Source of the DNA: JAEUTH01 sp039931675
Lineage (GTDB): Bacteria; Bacteroidota; Bacteroidia; AKYH767-A; OLB10
Reading direction: 5' to 3'
Assembly (NCBI GenBank): GCA_039931675.1
Contig: JBDTRM010000291.1
Span: 1 to 64,000 of the forward strand
Length of the DNA: 64,000 bases
Below the pieces are notes generated by a model, which worked only from the letters and a program-made list of their open reading frames with translations, was not told where the DNA came from and did no database searches. This document shows, piece by piece, positions 26,888 to 40,600 of the stretch. Position 1 is the stretch's first letter; every line of letters starts with the position of its first letter. The position numbers and the translations under genes are program-made.

Positions 26888-28102
26888 TTACTTACTGTTT
26901 AGTACCTTTTTTATTTCCTCATTTTCTTTTGTTAGTTTATTAATCTGTTCATTTTGTTTAATTATGTACAAGGTGAGCTGTTCCATTTTCTCAACAATTT
27001 TTGATTGCATTTGAGCAATATCAATTCCATTTTGTTCAACTTCACACGTTGAGGGTAAGCCCGGAAGATGATAATTCTCATTAATAAAATTTGTAAGCTC
27101 ATTTATTGAGTTAAGTTTATAATCCTTATCAAAAACATAATCGGGCCAGCTTGCCTTTAATAGCACTCTTATTTCTTCGCAAATAACTTTTCCACCCACT
27201 GAAAATGCGTAGCCATTGGCAGGCGTTGTCGTGTTAACGGCTACTTGTCCTATTGAATCAATTACGAAATAGTATCCATTATCATTGGCAATGGAAAAAC
27301 CTCTTGTCGGAGTTGCGGTTCCGGGAGCACCTGCACGCAAAAACCAATTACCACCGATTGGGTTAGTATTGGAAATTTCAATTGCTGCTGCTTTACCATG
27401 AGTAGATGTTTCATTTGCAGATACATGAAATTTTGCTCCCGGTGTCAGCGTACCTATTCCAACATTTCCATCGCTTTTAATAGTTAGTTTCGGTAATGCC
27501 TGAATAGTTAAATTTAAATTGCCGGTTGCATTTCCTACGCCTGTGCCAAAATCAACATCCTCTGCAGCCCCAGAATAAGACCCCATATAACCCCTATAAA
27601 TCCCGTTTTCCTTAAAAGCTATGAACATTGAATTACCCCCGTCAAAACTTGTAATATTTGATGCACCATGATTAACAATGTCTAAAGGGGAAGTTGGCGA
27701 AGCGGATCCAATCCCAACGTAACCACTTGTGCCTTTATAAATAAAAGGATTTACTCCGCTAACACCTCCTCCCAGTTGCACATCCCCGCCATAAAAATTC
27801 TGATAAAGAGTAGCAGCAGAACCATTGCTACGTGCTTGAATATCTTGAGGATCAAATGCTAGATTAAACGCCCCTTTATTTCCTAATACCATAAGGCCAT
27901 GAGCAGTAGAAAGATTAAGACCCGTAGTACCAGGTACCTGTAATTTTGAGATGGGATTAGTATTTCCAATGCAAACTTTTGTAAACCCTGATGTCACATC
28001 TAATTTAACATTGGGTGCAGAGCCCACCCACTGCGCGATAACGTTTTTTGTAAATAATATGGACAGAAGTCCAATAGCAATAATTAAGTTTGACTTTTTC
28101 AT
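26888..28102 (-). CDS. Fibre-family protein with C-terminal coiled coil, no sorting tail
   Basis: 404 aa. Signal peptide 1-23 (ending NVIAQ). The N-terminal half has the family module AHGLMVLGNKGAFNLAFD ... LYQNFYGGDVQLG seen twice in the 638-aa protein, GYVGIGSASPTSPLDIV, and the STHGKAAAIEISNT ... NWFLRAGAPGT module seen in both paralogues. From ~320 the end is different: DYVFDKDYKLNSINELTNFI, NYHLPGLPSTCEVEQNG and a coiled coil (~365-404). This C-terminal type is common in Bacteroidota proteins often labelled tail fibre. There is no S74 domain and no T9SS sorting domain, so it may stay in the periplasm, be exported differently or associate with its partners. It is the first gene of a two-gene run with the BNR protein. 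Confidence 0.78.
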   Translation of the reverse strand: MKKSNLIIAIGLLSILFTKNVIAQWVGSAPNVKLDVTSGFTKVCIGNTNPISKLQVPGTTGLNLSTAHGLMVLGNKGAFNLAFDPQDIQARSNGSAATLYQNFYGGDVQLGGGVSGVNPFIYKGTSGYVGIGSASPTSPLDIVNHGASNITSFDGGNSMFIAFKENGIYRGYMGSYSGAAEDVDFGTGVGNATGNLNLTIQALPKLTIKSDGNVGIGTLTPGAKFHVSANETSTHGKAAAIEISNTNPIGGNWFLRAGAPGTATPTRGFSIANDNGYYFVIDSIGQVAVNTTTPANGYAFSVGGKVICEEIRVLLKASWPDYVFDKDYKLNSINELTNFINENYHLPGLPSTCEVEQNGIDIAQMQSKIVEKMEQLTLYIIKQNEQINKLTKENEEIKKVLNSK

Positions 28103-28117
28103 ATTTTTTGTGTTTTA

Positions 28118-28146
28118 AATTGTTAATGAGTTTAATGCTCAAATAT
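28118..28146 (-). promoter_or_regulatory. Conserved leader element upstream of the 404-aa fibre gene
   Basis: This is the counterpart of 23765-23788: the minus strand shows AATATTTGAG, a 4-nt insertion, then an AACTCATTAACAAT segment. It lies ~16 bp upstream of the start codon at 28102. Conservation between two paralogous leaders suggests shared control or recent duplication. Confidence 0.4.
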
Positions 28147-28485
28147 TCTATGAACACAAACCTGAAACCTACCACTAATGAACAACGGTAACTTTTGAAT
28201 GTACAGTCGGTGAGGTTTTAATGCTATTTGGTAGGTGCCGGGAGGCAGTTTCAAACAACCAAATGAACAAATACAAACATGCGTTCATTATACTGAGGCT
28301 CCTGGCAGAATGCCAAGGCACTATGCTTTTCAAACCCGAAGCCTCAAACCTTAAACAATTCCATCATCACCTAATCCTTTTCTTCCACCATTTCATCTTC
28401 CAATGTCAAAATCAAAAATTTAGGTGAAAATGAATAAAATTTTATGTGAAAGTTTAAAAATAATAGGTGAATGATTTTTTTTGTT

Positions 28486-28493
28486 TATATTTG
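28486..28493 (+). promoter_or_regulatory. Candidate -7 box (TATATTTG) of the SprB-like gene
   Basis: A perfect match to the Bacteroidota -7 consensus TAnnTTTG, ~207 bp before the adhesin start. No TTG was found at the usual -33 distance, so the call is tentative. If real, it implies a ~200-nt leader carrying the C tracts and hairpin. Confidence 0.4.
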
Positions 28494-28699
28494 TTCCCAA
28501 ATAATTACTCCGGTTATAATTTTTTCACTCATATAAATACACGATTTCCCCCTTTAACATCCCCCAATAATAAGCTGTAATCAGTGGTGTTCCCCCATAA
28601 ACACCATGAAAAAAGAAATTTACTTAAAGACTCATTTGTCATTTGTTTTTGTAGGACCACAAGATTAATTCTGTAGGTTTTGATTACAACAAGAGTCAA

Positions 28700-31600
28700 A
28701 TGCGTACCAAATTCATTGCTATGAAATCCAAATTATCTAACAAATTCAACTTTAAAAAAGTAATTCAGGGCTTATTCATTTTAGCCTCTTTATTTACAGG
28801 CATTGATAAGGCATTCGCCACCCACGCTGCGGGTGCTGATTTGACCTATACCTGTCTTGGTGGTAATCAATACCGAATTGAAGTAACATTTTACCGTGAC
28901 TGCGGAGGTATTGCCGAACCCGCAAATGTTCCGGTTACTTATAAGTCAGCTTCACTCGGGCAAAACCTTACTGTAACAGCAAATAAAATTGCGGGCACGG
29001 GCCAGGAAATTACTGTGCCTTGTGCAACATCTGCAAGCGCATGTAACGGTGGCACAAGCATTGGCATCAGGAAATTTGTTTACCAGGCAACGGTTACATT
29101 ACCGGCAGCGGCCACCGACTGGAAATTCAGTTATGCAGTTTGCTGCCGCAATTGTGCAATCACAACTATTATGAATCCATGTGCAACGGGTACAGAAATA
29201 TACGTAGAGTCAACACTGAATAATGTGGCAGCACCTGGCAACAGTTCACCTTTATTTTCTAACATACCCATAGCCTTCGTTTGTTCAGGTCAAAGTTTTA
29301 ATTACAATCATGGTGTTTCAGATGCCAATGGCGATTCGCTCAGCTATGAGTTTATTGCGCCTAAAATCAGTGAAGCAAGCAATGTTACTTTCATTCCTCC
29401 TTTTACAGCCACTACACCATTTTCATCAAGCACACCTTTCAGCCTTAATGTATTAACCGGCCAGATATCATTTACTCCTAACATGGTGCAGGTGGGTATC
29501 ATGGCTATCCGCGTTAAAGAATATCGTAACGGTGTTTTAATAGGTTCAGTTATTCGCGATATGGAAGTGTTTACTACCGTGTGTGCAAATAATCTCCCTA
29601 CAGCTTCGGGAATTAATAATACAAGTAATTATACAATAACAGCATGCGCTAATCAGCAAATTTGTTTTGATGTTTATAGTGACGATGCCGATGCAGGACA
29701 GACTGTAACTGTTACAACCAACAGCGGCATTGCAGCAGGAACATATACTATATCCGGAGGTGCGAAGCCAACACTCCATTTTTGCTGGACTCCAACAGTG
29801 GCTGACATTGATTTGTCACCGCAAACTTTTACAGTAACTGTACAAGATAATTCATGTCCTAATAATGGTATTCAAACATATTCATATAGCCTAAATGTTG
29901 TTGCTCCCGATTTTAATATCAATGCAACCAATGTTAGTTGCAATGGTTTAAATAATGGAATTGTAACAGCGGCACCAATTTATGCCGGACCTCAAACGTA
30001 TTTATGGAATAATGGTGCTACTACGGCTTCAATAAGCAACCTCGCGCCCGGAACTTATACTGCAACGCTTACCAACAGTAATGGATGTACCATTTCAAAA
30101 TCGGTTATAATTACTCAACCTGCTTTATTAAGTTCATCGCTCACGCAAACAAATATTTCATGTGCAGGATTATGTAACGGTGAAATTAATTTAACTGTGA
30201 CCGGAGGTACTGCAGCTTATACTTATTCGTGGACAGGTGGCACTACTACGCAAAACTTATCAGGTAAATGCATAGGAACCTATACGGTTACAGTTACCGA
30301 TGCGAAAGGTTGCACAACAACACAATCAGCAACGCTTACTAATGTTTCAAATATAGCAGCATCAATTGCCGCTACAAATGTTTCATGTTATGCGGGAAGC
30401 ACAGGTTCGGCAATTTTAACTGTTGCCGGTGGAGTTACTCCTTATAGTTATTTATGGTCAAACGGAGCAATTGCAAAAGATTTAAACGGAATTGCTTCCG
30501 GAACATATACCGTAACTGTTACTGATGGTAATTCCTGTACCAAAGTAACTTCAGTCGTAATTACGCAACCGCCATCAGCATTAACGAGCAACATTACTTC
30601 TTCATCCAATATTTCCTGTTATGGAGGAGCAAATGGAGCAATTGATTTAACTGTGAATGGCGGCACTTCTCCATACACCTATAATTGGAGTAACGGAAAT
30701 TCAAACCAGGATTTGAGCAATCTTTCCTCAGGTGTTTATACAGTTACAGTTACTGATGCCAAAGGATGTACTAATTTAATAAGTGCAATCACCATCACAC
30801 AACCTGCTTCACCTCTAAGCAGTAATGCCGCTTCTACAACAAATGTTTCATGCTTTGGTGGTAACAATGGAGGAATAAGTTTAACTGTAAATGGCGGAAC
30901 AACTCCTTATAATTATAATTGGAGTAACGGTTCAACTTCTCAGAATCTTGCAAATGTTGTAGCAGGCACCTATAGTGTTACAGTTACTGATGCGAAAGGT
31001 TGTAGCACCACAAAAACAGGTATGCAGGTAACACAACCTTCTTCTGCTTTAACCAGCAATACATCTTCCACAACAAACGTTTCATGTTATGGCGGCAACA
31101 ATGGCAGCATTAACTTGTCGGTAAATGGCGGTACTACGCCTTATAGCTATAATTGGAGCAATGGCTCTACTTCTCAAAACCTGACAAATGTAATTGCAGG
31201 TACCTATAGTGTAACTGTTACTGATGCCAAAGGTTGCACCAATGCTAAAACTGGTTTGGCTGTGACACAACCTGCTGCAACTTTAAACAGCGCTGCAAGC
31301 TCTACCACAAATGTTTCATGCTTCGGTGGTAATAATGGTGGGATAAATCTCACTGTTACAGGCGGAACAACACCGTATTCTTATTTATGGAATAACGGAG
31401 CCACTATCCAGAATCTTTCAAACATTCCTTCAGGTAACTATTCTGTAATGGTTACTGATAGTAAAGGATGTACAAAGTCTGTTTCAGGTATTATAATCAC
31501 ACAACCCGCTGCATCATTAACCCCTGCAATAAATGCTACTTCGGATGTATTATGTTTTGGTGGAACAAATGGTTCAATTGTTTTAAATGTAACAGGTGGA

Positions 31601-34600
31601 ACTACTCCTTATACTTTCAACTGGAGCAATGGTTCAACTGTTCAAAATCTGTCTAACATTGTAGCCGGTTCATACACAGTGAGTATAACTGATGCAAAGG
31701 GTTGCACAAATTCTGTTTCAGCAATAACCATTGGTCAACCTTTGACTCCCCTTGCTACAGGTGTTAGTAATCTTACGAATGTAAGTTGCTATGGCAATGC
31801 AACAGGTGATATAGATTTATATGTAAATGGCGGAACTGCTCCTTACACTTATATTTGGAGTAATGCGGTAAATACACAGGATTTAAATAACGTTACAGCA
31901 GGAACATATACAGTAACTGTTACCGATGCGCATGGATGCACAATTGTTACAAATTCAATCATCATCAATCAACCTGCCGGACCATTAACAGCAAATGCAA
32001 CAACTACTTCAAATGTAAATTGCACATCAGGAGCTAACGGAGCTATTAGTCTGTCAGTAACCGGTGGAACGCCAGGTTATACTTACAACTGGAGCAATGG
32101 AAAGTCAACACAGAACATTTCTGGATTGAATGCAGGTACATACATAGTAATAGTTACTGATAATAAGGGTTGTTCTTATAATGCTTCTGCTACGGTATCA
32201 CAACCGGCAGGTTCTTTAAACAGCACTATTAATACTGCCCAAAATGTTTCGTGCTTTGGAGGTAATAATGGAATTGTAAACATTAATGTAGCTGGCGGTA
32301 CTACTCCTTATAATTACCAATGGAGTAATGGCGCTACTACTCAAAATTTAAACGGATTGCCTTCTGGTAGTTATACCGTTACAATTACTGATAATAATGG
32401 TTGTATAAATGTTGCGGCTGCTATTGTTAATCAGCCATCGGCAGCACTAAGCAATGTAATCAGTGCACTCTCAAATGTTTCATGTTTTGGTGAGCATACC
32501 GGGGCAATTGATTTAACTGCTAATGGTGGTACTGCTCCTTATTCATATTTGTGGAGCAATGGCTCAACAAATGAAGACCAGGCCGCTCTTGCTACAGGCA
32601 CCTATACGGTTACTGTTACTGATGCAAACGGATGCACTAAGTCCAATTCGGCAATAAGCATTTCACAGCCCGGTGCAACATTAAACAGTACGATAGCATC
32701 GCTTAACAATGTTTCATGTAACGGTGGCAGCAATGGCGGCATTAATCTGAATGTTACCGGTGGAACTTCGCCATATAATTACAATTGGAGCAATGGAGCA
32801 TCAACACAGAATCTTGGTTCTGTTGCAGCAGGCATCTATACTGTTACAGTTGCTGATTCAAAAGGTTGCACCACAGTAATTTCAGGAATTGCTGTATCTC
32901 AACCTCCGGCAGCTTTAAGCGGCAATGTTTCATCTTCTTCTAATGTTTCCTGTTTTGGCGGTAATAATGGTGCAGTTAATCTTAGTGCAACCGGTGGAAC
33001 TTCACCATATTCTTATCAATGGAGTAATGGTGCAACAACGCAAAATATTTCTAATGTATCGTCAGGAACCTATACTGTAACTGTTACTGATGCTAAGGGT
33101 TGTACTATGCAAATAGCAGGCATAGCGATAACTCAACCTGGGTCATCGTTAACTGCCAATCCGTCTTCAACAACCAATGTAAGTTGTTTTGGAGGTAATA
33201 ACGGAAGTCTAAGTTTAACAGTTAATGGCGGAACAACACCATATTTATACCAATGGAACAACGGAGCAACTACTCAAAATATCAATAATCTTTCATCAGG
33301 AACCTATACGGCAACAGTTACTGATGCTCATGGCTGTACAACTGTTGTTGCTGGTATTGCAGTAAGTCAGCCTGGTGCTGCTCTTGCTGCTAACACATCT
33401 TCAACAAACAATGTCAGTTGCTTTGGTGGTAATAATGGAAATATTAATCTCTCGGTAAATGGAGGAACATTGCCTTATTCTTATCAATGGAGTAATGGAA
33501 GCACAACTCAAAATATAACCAATCTGAGTTCAGGAAATTATAGTGTAACAATTACTGATTCTAAAGGTTGCACGAAACAGGTTGGGGCAATTGTAATTAA
33601 TCAGCCTCCCGCACCCCTTACTGCAAGTCCGGCTTCAATATCAAATGTAAATTGCTTTGGTGGTAATAATGGAAATATTAACCTTACGGTGAATGGAGGC
33701 ACAACTCCATACACTTATCAATGGAGTAACGGAGCAACTTCGCAAAACATCAGCAATCTTAATTCCGGAACCTATACAGTTACAGTTACAGATAATAAAG
33801 GATGCACCACGCAGGTTGCAGGTATTGCAGTTAATCAGCCTGCTGCTGCATTAAATGGTTTGATTTCATCGCAATCGGATGTAAAATGTTTCGGTGGCAG
33901 CAGTGGAATCGTTAATCTGAATATAACGGGAGGAACAACTCCTTATAGTTATCAATGGAGTAATGGCTCAACTGTTCAAAACCTTGTTAACGTGGTAGCA
34001 GGAACCTATAGTGTTACAGTTACTGATGCTAAGGGATGCTCAAAACAGATTACGGGAATTGTAGTCAATCAGCCAGGAGCGTCATTATCTGCAAATCCAT
34101 CTTCAACTAATAATGTAAGTTGTTACGGTGGTAATAATGGTAATATCAGCCTGTTGATAAATGGCGGAACATTACCGTATTCTTATCAATGGAGTAATGG
34201 TGCAACAACTCAAAATATCAGTAACCTGATTTCAGGAACTTACACAGCAACAATTACGGATGCTAATGGATGTACTACACAAGTTGCAGGTATTGCAATC
34301 AATCAACCTGGGGCTTCGGTTTCAGCAAATGCTTCATCATCAACCAATGTTAGTTGCTTTGGTGGCAATAATGGAAATATAAATCTGGCTGTAAATGGTG
34401 GAACTTCACCATATTCTTATTTGTGGAGCAATGGAGCTACAACTCAAAATATAAGCAACCTTTCATCAGGTAGCTATACAGTAACTGTTACAGATGTAAA
34501 AGGATGCACCACACAGGTTTCAGGAATTTCAATTAGTCAGCCAGGTGCTGCTGTTACTGCAAATGCTTCTACAACAAGCAATGTAAGTTGTTATGGTGGC

Positions 34601-37600
34601 AATAATGGCGATATTAATTTAAATGTGAATGGCGGAACATTGCCGTATGCTTTTCAATGGAATAACGGTGCCACATTGCAAAGCCTGAATAATCTTCCTT
34701 CAGGAACCTATACGGCTACTGTTACTGATGCAAAGGGTTGCACTGCACAGGTTGCAGGTATTGTAATCACTCAGCCCGGAGCCTCGCTAACAGCAAATCC
34801 TTCGTCAACAACTAATGTAAGTTGTTATGGTGGCAATAATGGTAATATTAATTTAAGCGTTAATGGTGGAACGGCACCTTACTATTTTCAATGGACCAAT
34901 GGTGCTACCACGCAAAACCTGAGCAATATCATTTCAGGAACCTATACCGTAAGCATTACCGATGCTAATGGATGTACTACACTCGTTTCGGGCATTGCAA
35001 TTAATCAACCCGGTGCATCATTGTCTGCGAATCCATCCTCTACAACAAATGTAAATTGCTTTGGTGGCAGTAATGGCAATATCAATTTAACTGTAAATGG
35101 TGGAACAACTCCATATTCTTATTTATGGAACAATGGTACCACTACTCAAAATCTCAGCAATCTCTCATCCGGAACCTATACGGTTACTGTTAGTGATGCA
35201 AAAGGATGTACCATCCAGGTTGCTGCCATATCTATCAGTCAACCACCATCTGCATTATCAGGCAATGTGGTAACAACGCAAAATGTAAATTGTAATTCAG
35301 GAGGTAATGGTTCGGTAGCGCTTACAGCATCAGGTGGAACAGCTCCTTATACATGTTTGTGGAGTACAGGTGCCACAACACAAAATATCAGCGGCTTATA
35401 TTCAGGAACTTATGTAGTAACAGTTACCGATGCCAAAGGTTGCACAGTTTCTGCCTTGGGAGTGGTATCGCAACCTACAGGAGCATTGTCAAGCACCATC
35501 AATGTTTCGCAAAATGTAAATTGTTTCGGAGGAAATAATGGTTCAATTGTTTTGGGAGTAAACGGTGGAACTTCACCTTATTCTTATACATGGAGCAATG
35601 GTGCCACTACTCAAAACCTGAATAATTTGAATGCAGGAGTTTATTCAGTAACTATTACTGATGCTAATGGATGTATAAATGTAACATCAACAATTGTAGG
35701 GCAGCCAACCGCAGCACTAAGCGGCAATGCTTCGTCAACAACTAATGTGAGTTGCTTTGGTGGGAACAATGGTAATATCAGTCTGTCAGTAAATGGCGGC
35801 ACTGCTCCATACTCTTATCAATGGAGCAACGGAGCTACAACACAGAATCTTAATAATCTGTCATCAGGAACATATACTGTAACTGTTACCGATACGAAAG
35901 GTTGTACCAAGCAGGTTTCCGGTATTGCCATTAATCAACCCGGTGCTGCACTAACAGTTAATCCATCATCAACAACCAATGTGAGTTGTTATGGAGGAAG
36001 TAACGGTAATATTAATTTAACCGTAGCCGGTGGAACTGCACCATATTCATATCAATGGAATAATGGAGCGACAACACAGAATCTTATTAATCTCTCATCA
36101 GGAACCTATACAGTTACAGTTACAGATGTGAAAGGATGCACAAAACAAATTTCGGGCATTGCTATCAATCAGCCAGGAGCTTCAGTTTCAGCAGTTCCGA
36201 CTTCAACAACTAACGTAAGTTGTTATGGAGGCAATAATGGCAATATTAATTTAACAGCAAATGGCGGAACGTCTCCATATTCATACCAATGGAGCAATGG
36301 AGCTACTACACAGAATATAAGCAATCTTTCTTCCGGAACCTATACTGTAACTGTTACTGATGCTCATGGATGTACAGTCCAGGTTTCAGGCATTGCTATC
36401 AATCAACCCGGTGCATCTGTTACAGCTAATCCATCTTCAACTACTAACGTGAGTTGCTTTGGTGGAAACAATGGTAATATCAATTTAACAGCAAACGGGG
36501 GAACGGCCCCTTATTCATATCAATGGAGTAACGGAGCTACTACTCAGAATCTTATTAATCTTTCTTCAGGAACCTATACAGTTACAGTTACAGATGCACA
36601 TGGTTGTACCATGCAGGTTTCAGGCATTGCCATTAATCAACCCGGTGCTTCGGTATCGGCAACTCCATCATCAACAACTAACGTAAGCTGTTTTGGTGGA
36701 AACAATGGTAACATCAGTTTAATTGTTAACGGTGGAACATCGCCTTACACTTATCAATGGAGTAACGGAGCAACTACGCAAAATCTGAGCAATCTTTCAT
36801 CAGGCAATTATTCAGTAACAGTTACAGATGCAAATGGATGCACAACCCAGGTTGCGGGTATAGCCATCAATCAGCCCGGTGCTTCAGTAACGGCCACTCC
36901 ATCATCAACCACCAATGTAAGTTGTTTTGGCGGAAGTAACGGCAATATCAATTTAACGGTTAACGGAGGAACATCTCCTTATTCATATCAATGGAATAAT
37001 GGAGCAACAACACAGAACCTCAGTAATCTTTCATCAGGAACATATACAGCAACAGTTACTGATGTGAATGGATGTACCACGCAAGTTGCAGGTATTGCCA
37101 TTAACCAACCCGCTGCTTCAGTATCTGCCACTCCATCATCAACAACTAATGTAAGTTGCTACGGTGGTAATAATGGCAATATTAATTTAACAGTGAACGG
37201 TGGAACAACTCCTTATTCATATCAATGGAATAATGGTGCAACAACTCAAAATCTTATTGGTCTTTCATTCGGAACCTATACGGCAACCATTACAGATGCA
37301 AATGGATGTACAACGCAGGTTGCCGGTATAGCAGTTAATCAACCGGGTGCTTCCGTTTTAGCCTCGCCATCTTCAATTACTAATGTAAGCTGTTATGGCG
37401 GAAACAATGGCAATATAAATTTAACAGTAAGCGGTGGAACAACTCCGTATTCATACCAATGGAATAATGGAGAAACAACGCAGAACCTGAATAATCTTCC
37501 GAACGGAACCTATACCGTAACTGTTACTGATGCAAATGGATGTACAGAGCAAGTTGCAGGTATTGCAATCAATCAACCTGGTGCTTCGTTAACAGGTAAT

Positions 37601-40600
37601 GTTACAACAACTCAAAATGTCAGTTGTAATTCAGGAGGTAACGGTTCAGTAGTATTAAGTGCAACAGGAGGAACAGCACCTTATTCATATTTATGGAGTA
37701 ACGGAGAAACGACACAGAGCATCAGTGGTTTGTACTCAGGAACTTATGCTGTAACTATTACAGATGATCAAGGTTGTACTTTTTCAGCAATCGGAATTGT
37801 TTCACAACCCGCAGGCGCTTTGGCAAGTTCAATTAATGTAACACAAAACATCAATTGCTTTGGTGGAAATAACGGGGCGGTGAACTTAGCAGTGAGTGGT
37901 GGAACTTCTCCATATTCATATAACTGGAGCGATGGTGCAACAGTGCAAAATCTCAATAATTTACCCGCAGGCAATTACTCAGTTTTAATTACTGATGCTA
38001 ATGGATGCCTGAATATTGCTTATGCAAATGTTCAGCAACCTGTGGCAGCATTAAACGGAAGTCCAACTTCAACAACTAATGTCAGTTGCTTTGGCGGCAA
38101 TAACGGTAATATAGATTTAACTGTAATTGGAGGAACAACTCCATATTCATATCAATGGAGTAATGGAGAAACTACTCAGAATCTCAATAATCTTCCTGCC
38201 GGAACATATACCGTAACAGTTACTGATGCCAATGGATGTACTGCGCAGGTTGCAGGTATTGCCATCAATCAGCCGGGAGCATCAGTTTCAGCAAATCCGA
38301 ATTCAACTACTAATGTAAGTTGTTATGGTGGGAATAATGGCGATATTACCTTGAATGTAAATGGCGGAACATCCCCTTATACGTATCAATGGAGCAATGG
38401 AGAAACAACACAGAATATAAATAATCTTCCGGCAGGAGCCTATACCGTAACAGTTACTGATACAAATGGATGTACCACACAGGTCGCAAGTATAGCTATT
38501 AACCAACCGGGGGCTTCAGTTTCGGCTGTTCCATCGTCAACAACTAATGTAAATTGCTATGGAGGAAATAACGGAAGCATTAATCTTTCAGTGAATGGCG
38601 GAACATCTCCGTATTCATATCAATGGAGTAACGGTGAAACAACTCAGAACTTAGTCAACCTTTCTGCAGGAAGCTACACAGTAACTGTTACTGATATTAA
38701 CGGATGCAGCACAGAGGTTACAGGAATTGCAATTAATCAGCCCGGTGCTTCAGTTACAGCAAGCCCCTCAGCTACCACAAATGTTAGTTGTTATGGTGGC
38801 AACAATGGAGTTATTGACCTTGCTGTGAACGGAGGAACATTACCGTATTCTTATTTATGGAACAATGGTGCGACTACGCAAAATATAAGCAATCTGGCGG
38901 CAGGAACATATACAGTAACCGTTACTGATGCGAATGGATGCACAACAACAGTTTCAGGTATTGCTATCAATCAGCCGGGTGCTTCTGTTACTGCAAATCC
39001 GGTTTCAACAACTAACGTAAATTGTTTCGGTGGAAATAACGGTGACATAACGATTTCAGTTACCGGAGGAACTTTGCCATATTCATATCAATGGAATAAT
39101 GGAGCCACTACGCAAAATATCAGCAATCTTAATGCGGGTAATTATACTGCTGTTATCACTGATGCTAATGGTTGCACAACAATCCTTGCAGGAATTGCAG
39201 TAACCCAGCCGAATCTATTGACAGCGAGCACATCTATTCAATCAACTGTTGATTGCTTTGGAGGCAAGGATGGAGAAATTGATTTAACAGTAAATGGTGG
39301 AACTGCTCCTTATATTTATTATTGGAGCAATGGTGCAACAACGCAAAATATTACTTTTCTGCCTGCAGGCACCTATACAGCAACTGTTACGGATGCCAAT
39401 GGATGCACAACGATAACATCAGTAACTGTAATATTGCAACCGGCAGCTCCATTGACAACAGTTGTTTCTTCAACACAAAATATTGTTTGCTTCTCATCTT
39501 CAAATGGTTCGATTGATATATCCACAGCTAATGGTACAGCACCATATTCATATACATGGAGCAATGGAATGACTACAGAAGATATTAACGGACTTCCGGC
39601 AGGAGCCTATACGGTTACAGTTACTGATTCACATGGATGCACAACTACGGCTACAGCAATAATTACACAACCGGCTGCAGGATTGTTGATAAACGGTTCT
39701 CCGAATAACTCAAATTGCTTATATGGTATTACAGGAAGCGTTAATGTGAATACTAATGGTGGAACGTTACCTTATTCATATCTGTGGAATACAGGCAGTG
39801 CAGCACAGAACTTAGCTAATATCAGTGCAGGTACCTATACCGTTACAGTTACTGATGCAAATGGATGTTCAACACAAGGCAGCTATATTGTAATTGACAA
39901 TTCTGCCTTTAATGCTAATGCTTCAGGCCCTACTGAATTTTGTACGGGAGAATCTGTAACCCTTGTTGCTGATTCAGCGCCTTTAGCTAATTATCAATGG
40001 TATTTGAACGGGCAATTAATCACCGGGGCAACAAACACCACCTATACAGCTAGTGTTATAGGTTCCTATACTGTGACTGTGAGTAATAACTGTGGTAGTT
40101 TTAATTCACTTCCTATTTATGTTAATGTGCATAATAGTGACAGTATATTATTAAACCCTGACGTGTTTGTCTGCCTGGGAGAAAGTATCCAGCTTAATGT
40201 ATCAGGAGGAACCACTTTTGAATGGTTGCCTGTAACAGGACTTAGCAGCAACAATGTGCCTGACCCCACAGTAACTCCATTAAACAATACAACCTATACC
40301 GTAACAGTTACGAATGATTATGGTTGTAAAACTACCGGAGAGGTAAATGTGGGAATACGTTGCGACACCTTGATTATACCGAGCGGCTACTCACCTAATG
40401 CCGATGGAGTAAACGATTATTTTGTAATTGTGGGCATAGATAAATATCCTGGTAATAAAATATGGATATATAACCGATGGGGTTCTCTTATTTACGAGAC
40501 TCACGATTATGATAACAAATGGGGTGGCATAAGTAATACACCCGGATTATACATCGGTAAAAAAGTTCCTGCATCTACTTATTTCTATGTGCTTGATCTT

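Larger units (their letters stand above)
28103..28699. other. Divergent intergenic region upstream of the SprB-like gene
   Basis: 597 bp between the fibre operon (minus) and the giant adhesin (plus). It holds the conserved leader element at 28118-28146 (minus), a TATATTTG box at 28486-28493 (plus), three CCCCC tracts (28548-28552, 28561-28565, 28592-28596), and a 7-bp hairpin with an 8-nt C-rich loop (28585-28606). A 20-codon reading frame at 28606-28668 overlaps the hairpin by one base. No longer gene is convincing. Confidence 0.6.

Noticed and set aside
19848..28102. Prophage tail-fibre region
   Set aside because: The proteins have signal peptides, two of the fibre proteins end in T9SS tails, and no capsid, portal, terminase or integrase gene is present; the resemblance is limited to fibre repeats and the chaperone domain.
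28221..28427. 68-codon plus-strand frame upstream of the SprB-like gene
   Set aside because: Composition is unlike a protein (His/Phe-rich end), there is no family resemblance, and it lies in a probable promoter region.
29921..39904. CRISPR-like or satellite repeat
   Set aside because: The ~232-bp periodicity is in frame throughout a single open reading frame and encodes SprB-type protein repeats; there are no short identical repeats with unique spacers.
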